Notes under the pieces: model-generated
The model's input: the letters and a program-made list of their open reading frames with translations, nothing else
Database searches by the model: none
What the model was told of the DNA's origin: nothing
Program-made: the position numbers and the translations under genes
Shown here: one piece after another, positions 1-5,789 of the stretch
Layout: the number at the start of each line of letters is the position of its first letter
Position numbering within the stretch: the first letter of the stretch is position 1
Assembly (NCBI GenBank): GCA_905479535.1
Contig: CAJQMW010000460.1
Location: forward strand, 1 to 6,668
Source: an uncultured Maribacter sp.
GTDB lineage: Bacteria; Bacteroidota; Bacteroidia; Flavobacteriales; Flavobacteriaceae
DNA: 6,668 nucleotides
Reading direction: 5' to 3'

Positions 1-245
1 TCAATTACTTTCAAATCTTCCTGCTGGGCGTTGATCAGCCCCAATGTTTTGTTCTCCGAAAGAATCCGATGCCACCTCTTACGATGTTTGCCAATATCTG
101 AAAAGGAGCAATCAAATACTACGGCGACCGTATCGTCTTGCCAGTCGGCGTTCGAAATATTTGTTGGTGTCCCAAAACATTGAACGACCTGGTCAACATA
201 GCCCCCTTTTTTTGCCAATATGGCTAATTTTAAATCATTTCTCAT
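1..245 (-). CDS. Unrecognised protein, 3' part beyond the left edge
   Basis: On the minus strand an ATG at 243-245 opens a frame with no stop down to base 1, giving 81 codons before the window ends. The protein begins MRNDLKLAILAKKGGYVDQV and continues with a mixed hydrophobic/charged composition that reads as real protein, including an AVVFDC stretch near residues 42-47 and a basic KHRKRWHR stretch near 53-60. I do not recognise the family and see no signal peptide or membrane segment in the visible part. No clear Shine-Dalgarno precedes the ATG, which is normal for Bacteroidota. The plus-strand frame over the same bases has a low-complexity, Ser/Arg-rich product and is judged its shadow. 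The gene points away from the integrase remnant, so it probably belongs to the neighbouring locus or an island cargo. Existence is moderately sure; function is unknown. Confidence 0.55.
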   Translation of the reverse strand, partial: MRNDLKLAILAKKGGYVDQVVQCFGTPTNISNADWQDDTVAVVFDCSFSDIGKHRKRWHRILSENKTLGLINAQQEDLKVI

Positions 246-640
246 AAGGTTTAGTTTAGGTAGTAATTAATGGGGGAGTGTCTGGACTACAGAACAGGCG
301 GTACAGAACGACAAGGTAAGATATAAGTTAAATAAAAACAAATAATACCTTACAATTATTATAGATATATTCTTCGGATCAACTCGATTTAAAATCGCAT
401 TATTGAATGACGTTTATAATTCTAAATACTATTGAAATCCAATTTATTTTGCATTATTTTATTCCTTAAATTACAACTGAATAAAAAAGCACAAAATTTA
501 CGTTCTTTAGTTACTTCTTGGCTGTTGGTGTCCATATAGGGATTTATTCAGGATTTCAACGTTCAACTAATTGAAAATAAGATACTTGACTCAACTCAAT
601 GAGTTCTGTCACCCCGACGAACCGCCTATCAAGGCGTACC

Positions 641-674
641 AAAACCCTGCTAATCTTATGATTATCAGGGTTTT
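641..674. terminator. Strong hairpin, terminator or recombinase attachment-site candidate
   Basis: The left arm (641-655) and right arm (660-674) pair at 14 of 15 positions around a TTAT loop. The outer pairs are AAAACCCTG with CAGGGTTTT, so the left arm starts with A's and the right arm ends in T's, and the structure could act as an intrinsic terminator in either direction. No gene ends just before it on the plus strand. It lies about 190 bp upstream of a tyrosine recombinase start, where attachment sites are often found. A smaller CGCC/GGCG hairpin sits just upstream at 623-636. The hairpin itself is certain; its role is inference. Confidence 0.5.
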
Positions 675-804
675 TCATTTTTATGGGTATTATATGAATA
701 TAAATAATACTGTTAAAAAAGTCAACAAATCGGATAACAAATTCATTTTAGTAAAAGTGTTGACCTAATTGTTAAAATTGAATGATTAGTTGTTAGAATA
801 AATG

Positions 805-812
805 TATCTTTA
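805..812 (+). promoter_or_regulatory. Possible Bacteroidota -7 element upstream of the integrase
   Basis: TATCTTTA matches the Bacteroidota -7 consensus TAnnTTTG except for the last base and lies 55 bp before the integrase ATG. TTG triplets occur upstream, but none at a spacing I would call convincing. Weak candidate. Confidence 0.22.
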
Positions 813-867
813 AAGTGATTTGACTTTCGTCTGGTAATAAAATAGGTATTAACAAAAAGACGAAAAC

Positions 868-1233
868 ATGAAAACAACAGCAACTTTCAGCATTTTGTTC
901 TCGACGGATTTTTCCAGAGCAAAAAACAACCAAGTTTCCATTTACGTAAGAATTACAGTAAATAGCAAACGCTCTACAATCAGTTTAAAACGAAAAGTTC
1001 CCGTATCCGATTGGGATGCGCATAAGGGAAGAACCCGAGGCACTAACCAAAACGCCAGAATACTTAACAATTATTTAGAAGAAGTAAATTGTGGTATTTT
1101 TAAAAGCTATCAAGAATTAAAGCTAGAACATAAGCTTATAACCTCCCAAGCCATAAAGGCAAGGTATTTAGGAGAGGATGAGCAGAATCATTCTGTTATT
1201 GATATTATTAAGTATCATAATGAAGATATATAA
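868..1233 (+). pseudogene. Tyrosine recombinase (integrase), N-terminal fragment
   Basis: This is the first 121 residues of a Bacteroidota-type tyrosine site-specific recombinase, the kind carried by integrative elements. Residues 1 to about 90 match the arm-type DNA-binding domain: a MKTTATFSILFSTDFSRAKN opening, an IYVRITVNSKRSTISLKRKV beta-hairpin, then PVSDWDAHKG. Residues about 103-121 are the first helix of the SAM-like core-binding domain. Full-length relatives are about 400 residues. The rest of the core-binding domain and the whole catalytic domain, with its Arg/His/Tyr residues, are absent here. The frame ends at a TAA inside sequence resembling an IS terminal repeat (about 1229-1255), so the stop seems to be supplied by the insertion. 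No remaining catalytic part is seen beyond the IS. The fragment might still bind arm sites but cannot recombine DNA. Family assignment is confident. Confidence 0.85.
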
Positions 1234-1303
1234 TTACCCCCATCCTTAGGACAATAATTCTTTAAAAATAAGTTTGATGATGATGTTGAAAGAGGGGGGT
1301 CCG

Positions 1304-1329
1304 GGGGAGACTCATAACTCCCCGTTTTT
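1304..1329 (+). terminator. GC-rich hairpin followed by a T-run
   Basis: GGGGAG at 1304-1309 pairs with CTCCCC at 1318-1323 around an 8-base loop and is followed by G and five T's at 1325-1329. In the plus direction this has the shape of an intrinsic terminator and would stop transcripts entering the IS from the integrase side, a known protective feature of some insertion sequences. There is no T-run in the minus direction. Confidence 0.4.
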
Positions 1330-1360
1330 GTTGAAAACCCTATTTTGCCCTCCCGTACCA

Positions 1361-2227
1361 TCACGCCGCTTTCCTTTTGCCTTGTTGATAAATTGTTGAT
1401 GGCGTCTCGTCGTTCAGGCTCTGGTGCCTGCGCTCGCTGTTATAGTACCTGAAATATTCCTCAAGTCCCCTGTAACATTGCAGCCCGTTGTCGGCGGGGA
1501 ACAGGTACACGTGCTCATACTTTACGCTGCGCCAGAGGCGTTCGACGAATATGTTGTCCAGTGCCCTTCCCTTGCCGTCCATGCTCAGGCGTATACCCTG
1601 TTCCGGTGCCGTGGCCCAGTTACAGAATTCATGCGCAGTGAACTGGCTCCCCTGGTCGGTGTTGAGGATCTCCGGTGCGCCATGTTCCGCGATAGCGGTC
1701 TCCAAGGTCTTCCTGCACCAGTCCGATGTCATGGTGTTGGACAGCGACCAGCCGACCACATAGCGGCTGTACAGGTCGATTATCGCACAAAGGTACAGGT
1801 AGCCGCCCTGTACGGGTATATAGGTGATGTCCGCTGCCCAGACCTGGCCGCAACGTTCCACCTTTAGGTTTTTCAACAGGTATTTATAGATCCTGTGCAG
1901 TTCGCCCTTGCCCCGTTTCGAGGTATTGGGCTTCGGCCCGGTGGCCGAGAGGCCCATCAGGCGGAACAGCCGTTCGATACGCTTTTTGTTGATGGCCAGC
2001 CCCATGTCCTTTTGGAGCCATGTCGTGATCCGCGGTACGCCCAGCCAGGGGTGCAGCAGGTTCTTCCCGTCGATAAGGCGCATAAGTTCCAGGTTCTGTG
2101 GGCTCTCGCCCCTTGGTCCGTAATAGATGCCGCTGCGGTGGATGTCCAAGAGCTCGCACTGGCGCACAACGCTCAGCTTGCCCGCCCTGTCAACATGCGC
2201 TTTTCTTTGTTTCGCATCCTCTCTCAT
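1361..2227 (-). CDS. IS3-family transposase OrfB, DDE catalytic subunit
   Basis: OrfB (288 aa) supplies the integrase-like catalytic part of the IS3 transposase, which cuts and joins IS ends using metal ions held by three acidic residues. Residues about 50-95 form the HTH_21-type region (LLHPWLGVPRITTWLQ, then INKKRIERLFRLMGL). The rve core spans about 124-235, and the C-terminal part ends with the hallmark YYNSERRHQSLNDETP near 261-276. The catalytic triad reads D133 (AADITYIP), D191 (NTDQGSQF) and E229 (NIFVERLWRSVKYE). Between the second D and E there are 37 residues rather than the usual 35; the extra two fall in the CNWATAPEQGI stretch. The start ATG overlaps the orfA stop as ATGA, and a T TTT TTA heptamer just upstream could instead give an OrfAB fusion. 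The gene looks complete. Family is certain; subgroup is not. Confidence 0.93.
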   Translation of the reverse strand: MREDAKQRKAHVDRAGKLSVVRQCELLDIHRSGIYYGPRGESPQNLELMRLIDGKNLLHPWLGVPRITTWLQKDMGLAINKKRIERLFRLMGLSATGPKPNTSKRGKGELHRIYKYLLKNLKVERCGQVWAADITYIPVQGGYLYLCAIIDLYSRYVVGWSLSNTMTSDWCRKTLETAIAEHGAPEILNTDQGSQFTAHEFCNWATAPEQGIRLSMDGKGRALDNIFVERLWRSVKYEHVYLFPADNGLQCYRGLEEYFRYYNSERRHQSLNDETPSTIYQQGKRKAA

Positions 2228-2409
2228 GACAAGGCTTTCTTTAAAAAATCGATCTCCATTTTCTGTTGCCCGATGGTCTTCAGGAAACGCTCCTCCCTTT
2301 CCTCGGCCTCGGTCTTGGGGTCCTTCGCCTTGGAAGCGAACACGGCACCGCCGTTCTTGAGGAAATGGGACTTCCAGTTGGTGATCTGGGCCGGGTGGAT
2401 TAGAATCAA
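2224..2409 (-). pseudogene. IS3-family OrfA, 5' end missing
   Basis: OrfA normally is a protein of about 90-120 residues with an N-terminal helix-turn-helix that recognises the IS ends and a leucine zipper for assembly with OrfB. Here only 61 residues are readable. The family match starts at residue 4 with IHPAQITNWKSHFLKNGGAV, the recognition-helix end of the HTH. It is followed by the zipper, EEREERFLKTIGQQ then KMEIDFLKKAL. The usual opening of some 30-40 residues, with the first HTH helices, is absent. The apparent ATG at 2409 lies in flanking DNA beyond the junction near 2400, so the first three residues are accidental. The frame ends in TGA overlapping the orfB ATG. DNA binding by this product would be impaired, which argues against autonomous transposition. 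Confidence 0.82.
2242..2248 (-). promoter_or_regulatory. Candidate -1 ribosomal frameshift heptamer
   Basis: Read on the minus strand, orfA contains GAT TTT TTA AAG. This places T TTT TTA in the X XXY YYZ phase required for simultaneous -1 slippage. The -1 frame then reads without a stop (AAA GAA AGC CTT GTC) into the orfB ATG, giving a continuous OrfAB protein. IS3 elements commonly make their active transposase this way, although often on A-rich heptamers. I did not identify a clear downstream stimulatory hairpin. Confidence 0.5.
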
Positions 2410-2558
2410 TCCCAGATGATATTAAATCAGTATTGAAAATATTTACTAGTATTATTTCTCACTGGCTTGACCTATATGAACACGAAGTTGTGAGAAGACA
2501 ACTAGATATTATGGGAGAAGCAATTGAAGTAGGACCAGAAGAGGAACAAAACCAATAA
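2400..2558 (+). pseudogene. 3' tail of an unrecognised gene, 5' part lost at the IS junction
   Basis: Starting at the IS boundary, the plus strand reads 52 sense codons and then TAA at 2556-2558, without an in-frame start near the junction. The peptide runs LESIPDDIKSVLKIFTSII, then SHWLDLYEHEVVRRQLDIMG, ending EAIEVGPEEEQNQ. It has the look of a genuine C-terminus: amphipathic helices followed by an acidic polar tail. I do not recognise the family, and it does not resemble the C-terminal end of tyrosine integrases, so it is probably not the lost end of the gene at 868. Upstream, this frame would have to run backwards through the IS, which is unrelated sequence. It is too fragmentary to name. 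Confidence 0.5.
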
Positions 2559-2944
2559 AAAAGAACGAACAACAATGGACATATTTAATTGCTTGTCCTC
2601 ACCTACTTACGAAAATTCTTGCTGATTTTTAGATCAGTGTGTAGTCATAAAGTTAATTGCTAGACCACACAACTAGGAAAAACCGCTACCGTTAATAGCA
2701 AATCACCTCACCCCATTCCAAATATCCAAGTACATTTTCCATTCGCCATTCGCTTTCCGCCAAACAACCACTTATTTGCCTTTCCAAGAACTCTCGGAGC
2801 CGTCGGTTTTTTTAGAACGACTTTAAAAAATGAAAATCAAAATAGTGATGTCAAGTATGTTCATCCCACCGTAAAGTGTTACATTTAAAAAACAGACATT
2901 AATTCATCAATAGCAGTTTATACATTCCTAAAATCAATCAAAGA
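2559..2944. other. Intergenic stretch before the serine hydrolase
   Basis: These 386 bp contain the decayed NTF2-like fragment at 2703-2819 and otherwise AT-rich sequence with no open frame of note. A short CTGAT/ATCAG inverted repeat lies around 2621-2637. The final 125 bp before the hydrolase ATG must hold its promoter, but no sequence there matches the Bacteroidota -33/-7 pattern well. Confidence 0.55.
2703..2819 (-). pseudogene. C-terminal remnant of an NTF2-like (SnoaL/DUF4440-type) secreted protein
   Basis: This is a broken paralogue of the gene at 4896-5348. Bases 2703-2807 align without gaps to 4896-5000, with 16 mismatches in 105 by hand count. The translated piece reads TDGSESSWKGK, a stop, then VVVWRKANGEWKMYLDIWNG and VR; the intact gene has SDGSESSWKGKY in place of the interrupted stretch. 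The interruption is a TAA at 2772-2774 where the intact gene has a Tyr codon. Upstream of about 2819 the similarity ends, so the signal peptide and most of the fold are gone. About ten of the sixteen differences are synonymous, so most divergence probably accumulated while both copies were functional and the decay came later. Confidence 0.85.
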
Positions 2945-4762
2945 ATGAAATCAAAACTCATAACCCTGGTAGCCTTGGCAGTTGTGCTGTCCTGCGCAGA
3001 GACCACCAAAACACCGGAACCGGCCAACGACAAAATTACAGCCGTAGAAAACAATCTAACCCTACCCGTATTCATAGAAGGGGATGCCACCTATACCCTT
3101 GACGAACGTATGGAACATTATGGGGTGCCCGGGGTAAGTATTACCGTAATCCACAACGGCGAGATTGCATGGGTAAAAACCTATGGTGTTATGGATAAGG
3201 AAAGTTTATCCCCCGTGACCGAAAACACCTTGTTCCAAGCGGCCTCCATTAGCAAACCGGTTTCAGCCTATGCAGCTTTGCGGTTGGTAGAGCAGGGAAA
3301 AATAGACTTGGATGCGGACATCAATGCCCAATTAAAATCATGGCAATTGCCGGAGAGCGAATTCACAACGGATAAGAAGGTTACCGTTAAGAACCTACTT
3401 AACCATTCTGCCGGTACCACGGTACATGGTTTTTTAGGCTACAGTCCGGATCTTCCCGTTCCCACTTTGATACAAGCTTTAAACGGGGAACCGCCCGCGA
3501 ATTCACCCGCGGTTATTGTGGATAAAGAACCAGAAGAAAGTTTTCGGTATTCCGGTGGTGGGTATAATGTTGTACAACAATTGATGATCGATGTGGAAGG
3601 CAAGTCCTTCCCCCAAATCATGAAGGAGCAGGTACTGCAGCCCTTGGATATGGAACACAGTAGTTTTGACCAACCGTTGACATCTCCTCGGTTAGACCTT
3701 GCAGCGACAGGCTATTTGCCCGATGGCAGCATGACGAAGGGAAAAAGACATACCTATCCCGAAATGGCACCGGCAGGACTATGGACCACTTCGGAAGATT
3801 TGGCCAAGTTTGCCATAAACATTCAAAAAACTTTGAAAGGCAATGGTACCGTAGGGCTGTCCCAGGAGATGACGACAAAAATGTTGACTCCCTTCGTGGA
3901 GGATTATGTAGGGCTGGGCATTTTTCTCAATAAAAAGAAGGATGAGGTCTATTTTGGGCATGGTGGCTGGAACGAAGGTTTTTCCAGTGAATTGATGGCG
4001 CATAAGGACAAAGGTTATGGCGTGGTGATCATGATCAATTCCAATCACCCCAATTTTATTTCAGAACTCGTTCGTTCCGTGGCGTTGACTTACGAATGGG
4101 ACGATTATTTCCCGAAGTATCAAAAATTACCTATAGATACCCAAGCTACTGCAGCTATTACAGGAAAATACTTGGTTCGTGGGTTTGATTTTATTGAAGT
4201 ATTGGAAGAGAACGACCAACTGATGTATAGAAACGGTGCGGAAGAGAATCTGACAGAACTGATCAAGGTTTCGGACAGTACCTATGTGGTGCGCGATTTT
4301 GATGTACTATTTCAATTCAAGGAAAATCCCGAATCGGGAAACAGCGATATTCATATTATCGATTCGGGAACCATGGAGCCACGGGCAGTTTATGGTCAGC
4401 TCGCTGAAGGTTCAAAACTTCCTTTACTCATGCTTATGGAAGGTGATTTTGACAACGCATTAAGCGCTTACCAAACCTTAATGAAAAAGGACAAAAACGA
4501 CCCTGCGATTAATGAGGGTAATTTAAACCAATTAGGGTATCGGTTTATGGGTAAGGACAAAAACGAAGTGGCCCTGGATATTTTTAAGCTTAACACCATC
4601 CTATATCCCAAAAGTTTTAATGTGTACGACAGTTATGCGGAAGCCTTTATGAAAATGGGGCAGACCGAATTGGCAATCGAAAATTATAAAAAATCATTGA
4701 GCCTAAACCCTGAAAATGAAAATGCAAAAAATCAACTCGAGAAATTGGAAACCGAGGAATAG
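2945..4762 (+). CDS. Beta-lactamase-fold serine hydrolase lipoprotein with C-terminal TPR repeats
   Basis: This 605-aa protein belongs to the class C beta-lactamase / penicillin-binding-protein-like serine hydrolases (Pfam Beta-lactamase). The N-terminus, MKSKLITLVALAVVLSC, is a lipoprotein signal with the lipobox cysteine at 17, so it is probably membrane-anchored outside the cytoplasm. The catalytic domain covers about 50-380. S101-I-S-K104 is the SxxK motif with the acylating serine, Y202-S203-G204 sits at the YxN/YSN position, and H339-G340-G341 at the KTG-equivalent position. A beta-rich linker (about 400-475, ITGKYLVRGFDFIEVL onward) resembles the DUF3471-type domain found after such hydrolases. 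Residues about 495-603 form TPR-like helices, ending MGQTELAIENYKKSLSLNPE. The substrate cannot be read from sequence; relatives include esterases and peptidases, and antibiotic resistance should not be assumed. The gene converges on the NTF2-like pair. Confidence 0.93.
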   Translation: MKSKLITLVALAVVLSCAETTKTPEPANDKITAVENNLTLPVFIEGDATYTLDERMEHYGVPGVSITVIHNGEIAWVKTYGVMDKESLSPVTENTLFQAASISKPVSAYAALRLVEQGKIDLDADINAQLKSWQLPESEFTTDKKVTVKNLLNHSAGTTVHGFLGYSPDLPVPTLIQALNGEPPANSPAVIVDKEPEESFRYSGGGYNVVQQLMIDVEGKSFPQIMKEQVLQPLDMEHSSFDQPLTSPRLDLAATGYLPDGSMTKGKRHTYPEMAPAGLWTTSEDLAKFAINIQKTLKGNGTVGLSQEMTTKMLTPFVEDYVGLGIFLNKKKDEVYFGHGGWNEGFSSELMAHKDKGYGVVIMINSNHPNFISELVRSVALTYEWDDYFPKYQKLPIDTQATAAITGKYLVRGFDFIEVLEENDQLMYRNGAEENLTELIKVSDSTYVVRDFDVLFQFKENPESGNSDIHIIDSGTMEPRAVYGQLAEGSKLPLLMLMEGDFDNALSAYQTLMKKDKNDPAINEGNLNQLGYRFMGKDKNEVALDIFKLNTILYPKSFNVYDSYAEAFMKMGQTELAIENYKKSLSLNPENENAKNQLEKLETEE

Positions 4763-4836
4763 CGGTTTCACGCTTTGATATTTTCCACCAAAACCATGGA
4801 AAGATTAAAAAAGCGAACGCAAAACAATATGAATGG

Positions 4837-4864
4837 TGCGTAGTACAACGCTGGGTACTACGCA
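4837..4864. terminator. Perfect 10-bp inverted repeat between convergent genes
   Basis: TGCGTAGTAC (4837-4846) and GTACTACGCA (4855-4864) pair perfectly around an 8-base loop. The repeat lies 75 bp after the hydrolase stop and 32 bp past the end of the NTF2-like gene, the natural place for a bidirectional terminator. Neither side has an immediate T-run, so a factor-assisted terminator or a REP-like palindrome is also possible. The structure is certain; the role is inferred. Confidence 0.55.
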
Positions 4865-4895
4865 TAGCTAAACCTATGGAAGTAGTCCCTAAAAT

Positions 4896-5000
4896 TCACT
4901 TCACCCCATTCCAAATATCCAGATACATTTTCCATTCGCCTTTTTCTTTTCGCCAAACGACCACATATTTACCTTTCCATGAACTTTCAGAACCATCGGA
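4896..5000 (-). repeat. Direct-repeat copy matching 2703-2807
   Basis: These bases, the last 34 codons plus stop of the NTF2-like gene, match 2703-2807 in the same orientation at about 85% identity without gaps. The two copies flank the serine hydrolase gene at a distance of 2193 bp. Confidence 0.85.
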
Positions 5001-5348
5001 TCTTTGGGTAGTGCCTTCGTAATACCCGTAATCATAGGCTTCGTCGCCCATTATTTTAATCTCTTCGGGCATCAATTTATGGTAGCTGGTGCTAACACCT
5101 TCGGGCAAGGTCCAGTACTTCAAAATGGCTTCCTCACCCGTGAGTATCTCCGTATTATCAGGAAATATCTTGGCATCGGCCGTATAGGCGTTGAGAATCA
5201 TCCCATAATCGGCATCCACAATATAGTGCGAAAAGTTTTTGGCGTTTTCTAGAATCTGGTCAATCTCTGCTTTTGGTCCTATATATTCCTGTGCAAAGCC
5301 CAGGCTATAGCTAAAAAGGAGTATAAAGAGGGTCGTGGTGAATTTCAT
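4896..5348 (-). CDS. Secreted NTF2-like protein, SnoaL/DUF4440 type
   Basis: This 150-aa protein has a clear Sec signal peptide (MKFTTTLFILLFSYSLGFAQ, likely cut after residue 18 or 20). The mature part of about 130 residues has the size and pattern of the NTF2-like cone fold. A helix pair at about 24-57 (IDQILENAKNFSHYIVDADY, then GMILNAYT) precedes the ADAKIFPDNTEILTGEEAI segment typical of DUF4440/SnoaL-like proteins. The C-terminal strands include SSWKGKYVVVWRKEKGEWKM, followed by YLDIWN. Such folds serve as ligand-binding pockets or small enzymes, and no substrate can be deduced. The ATG directly precedes the signal peptide, which supports the start. The gene lies 24 bp downstream of the next secreted NTF2-fold gene on the same strand, so the two are probably co-transcribed. 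Its 3' end has a decayed second copy at 2703-2819. Confidence 0.88.
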   Translation of the reverse strand: MKFTTTLFILLFSYSLGFAQEYIGPKAEIDQILENAKNFSHYIVDADYGMILNAYTADAKIFPDNTEILTGEEAILKYWTLPEGVSTSYHKLMPEEIKIMGDEAYDYGYYEGTTQRSDGSESSWKGKYVVVWRKEKGEWKMYLDIWNGVK

Positions 5349-5372
5349 TTTTTCTTGTTTTACGGGTTGTGG

Positions 5373-5789
5373 TTATTTATTTTGTCTATAAAAAATTTTG
5401 CTGACTACTTTCCATTCGCCATCAATCTTCAACAGGTTCATATAATCAATAAAATTAAAAGTTTCGTATTCAATTTTAAGTTTCGCCTGCGCTGCATTAC
5501 CAGTGATATCAATGGAAGCAATGCTCGTCTTTCTATTTTGCTTCGGGCCAGCTTTCATTCCTTTTTTAAAAAACGCGAGCGCGTTTACTTCTTTGTATCC
5601 CTCTCCAGAAATAAATTTCATGGTGGCATTTTCGTGAAATGCTTTTTTAAGGGTTTCAAAGTCGTTGTTGGTGCCGCCATCTAAATAATACGATACAGTT
5701 TTTTCAACTTGGGCCTTATCCGTTTCTTGGGCAGATGCTAGATTAAAAATGGTTACACAACATAGGGTAAGTAAGAGTCTGTACTTCAT
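5373..5789 (-). CDS. Secreted NTF2-fold protein, putative lumazine-binding-like family
   Basis: The product is 138 aa from the ATG at 5789, with a signal peptide MKYRLLLTLCCVTIFNLASA cut before QETDK. I chose this start over an upstream in-frame ATG at 5828, because that one would add 13 polar residues in front of a standard signal peptide. The mature protein resembles the 'putative lumazine-binding' (Lumazine_bd_2) branch of the NTF2-like fold. VEKTVSYYLDGGTNNDFETL leads into KKAFHENATMKFI, then FFKKGMKAGPKQNRKTSIAS, IDITGNAAQAKLKIEYETF, and the closing NLLKIDGEWKVVSKIFYRQ. Despite the family name, lumazine binding is not established for such proteins. It is the first gene of a probable pair with the gene at 4896-5348, and lies 111 bp after the AraC-type regulator. 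Confidence 0.88.
   Translation of the reverse strand: MKYRLLLTLCCVTIFNLASAQETDKAQVEKTVSYYLDGGTNNDFETLKKAFHENATMKFISGEGYKEVNALAFFKKGMKAGPKQNRKTSIASIDITGNAAQAKLKIEYETFNFIDYMNLLKIDGEWKVVSKIFYRQNK

Larger units (their letters stand above)
246..867. other. AT-rich non-coding stretch between two divergent genes
   Basis: This 622-bp stretch holds no convincing gene; most frames are broken by frequent stops. A 65-codon open frame at 571-768 spans the hairpin at 641-674 and has no protein-like character. The stretch contains that hairpin and a possible promoter at 805-812. It also contains a short direct repeat, ACAGAAC, twice at about 290-310 with a 14-bp period. It must carry the start signals of both divergent neighbours, and possibly the attachment site of the integrase. 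Confidence 0.6.
1229..2400 (-). mobile_element. IS3-family insertion sequence, truncated at its orfA end
   Basis: The element carries the two-gene orfA/orfB layout of IS3, read on the minus strand. The body from about 1290 to 2400 is visibly GC-rich against AT-rich flanks, which suggests arrival from a different base-composition background. The left limit is uncertain. Bases 1229-1255 (TATAATTACCCCCATCC, then TTAGGACA) resemble IS150-type terminal repeats, but the GC shift begins only near 1290. At the other end the orfA reading frame stops making sense at about 2400, where a plus-strand gene tail begins, so that terminal repeat is missing. Without a matching pair of terminal repeats no target duplication can be defined. 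The copy is probably immobile on its own, although its transposase could act in trans. Confidence 0.85.

Noticed and set aside
44..247. 67-codon plus-strand open frame at the left edge
   Set aside because: The opposite strand gives a more protein-like frame open to the edge with a proper ATG at 245; this one is low-complexity and reads as a shadow.
288..312. ACAGAAC direct repeat with 14-bp period as an operator
   Set aside because: Only two short copies, no associated promoter match, and far from both start codons; could be chance.
595..645. Possible tRNA 3' end next to the integrase
   Set aside because: No TTCRA-type T-loop with pairing stems and no cloverleaf could be built; the terminal CCA-like bases are not supported by an acceptor stem.
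571..768. 65-codon plus-strand open frame
   Set aside because: It runs through a strong hairpin and AT-rich DNA, its product has no recognisable character, and no start signal precedes it.
1284..1336. TGTTGAAA repeated at 1284 and 1329 as the two edges of a small element
   Set aside because: Eight bases in direct orientation 45 bp apart, with one copy inside the IS tail, are not enough to define an element end.
1895..2419. 174-codon plus-strand open frame opposite the transposase
   Set aside because: It is antisense to intact transposase coding sequence, and its long opening comes from the high GC content of the IS.
3439..4048. Several minus-strand open frames inside the hydrolase gene
   Set aside because: They overlap a full-length gene with intact catalytic motifs and have no protein-like features of their own.
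5355..5684. 109-codon plus-strand open frame opposite the lumazine-binding-like gene
   Set aside because: Antisense to a gene with a clear signal peptide and family pattern.
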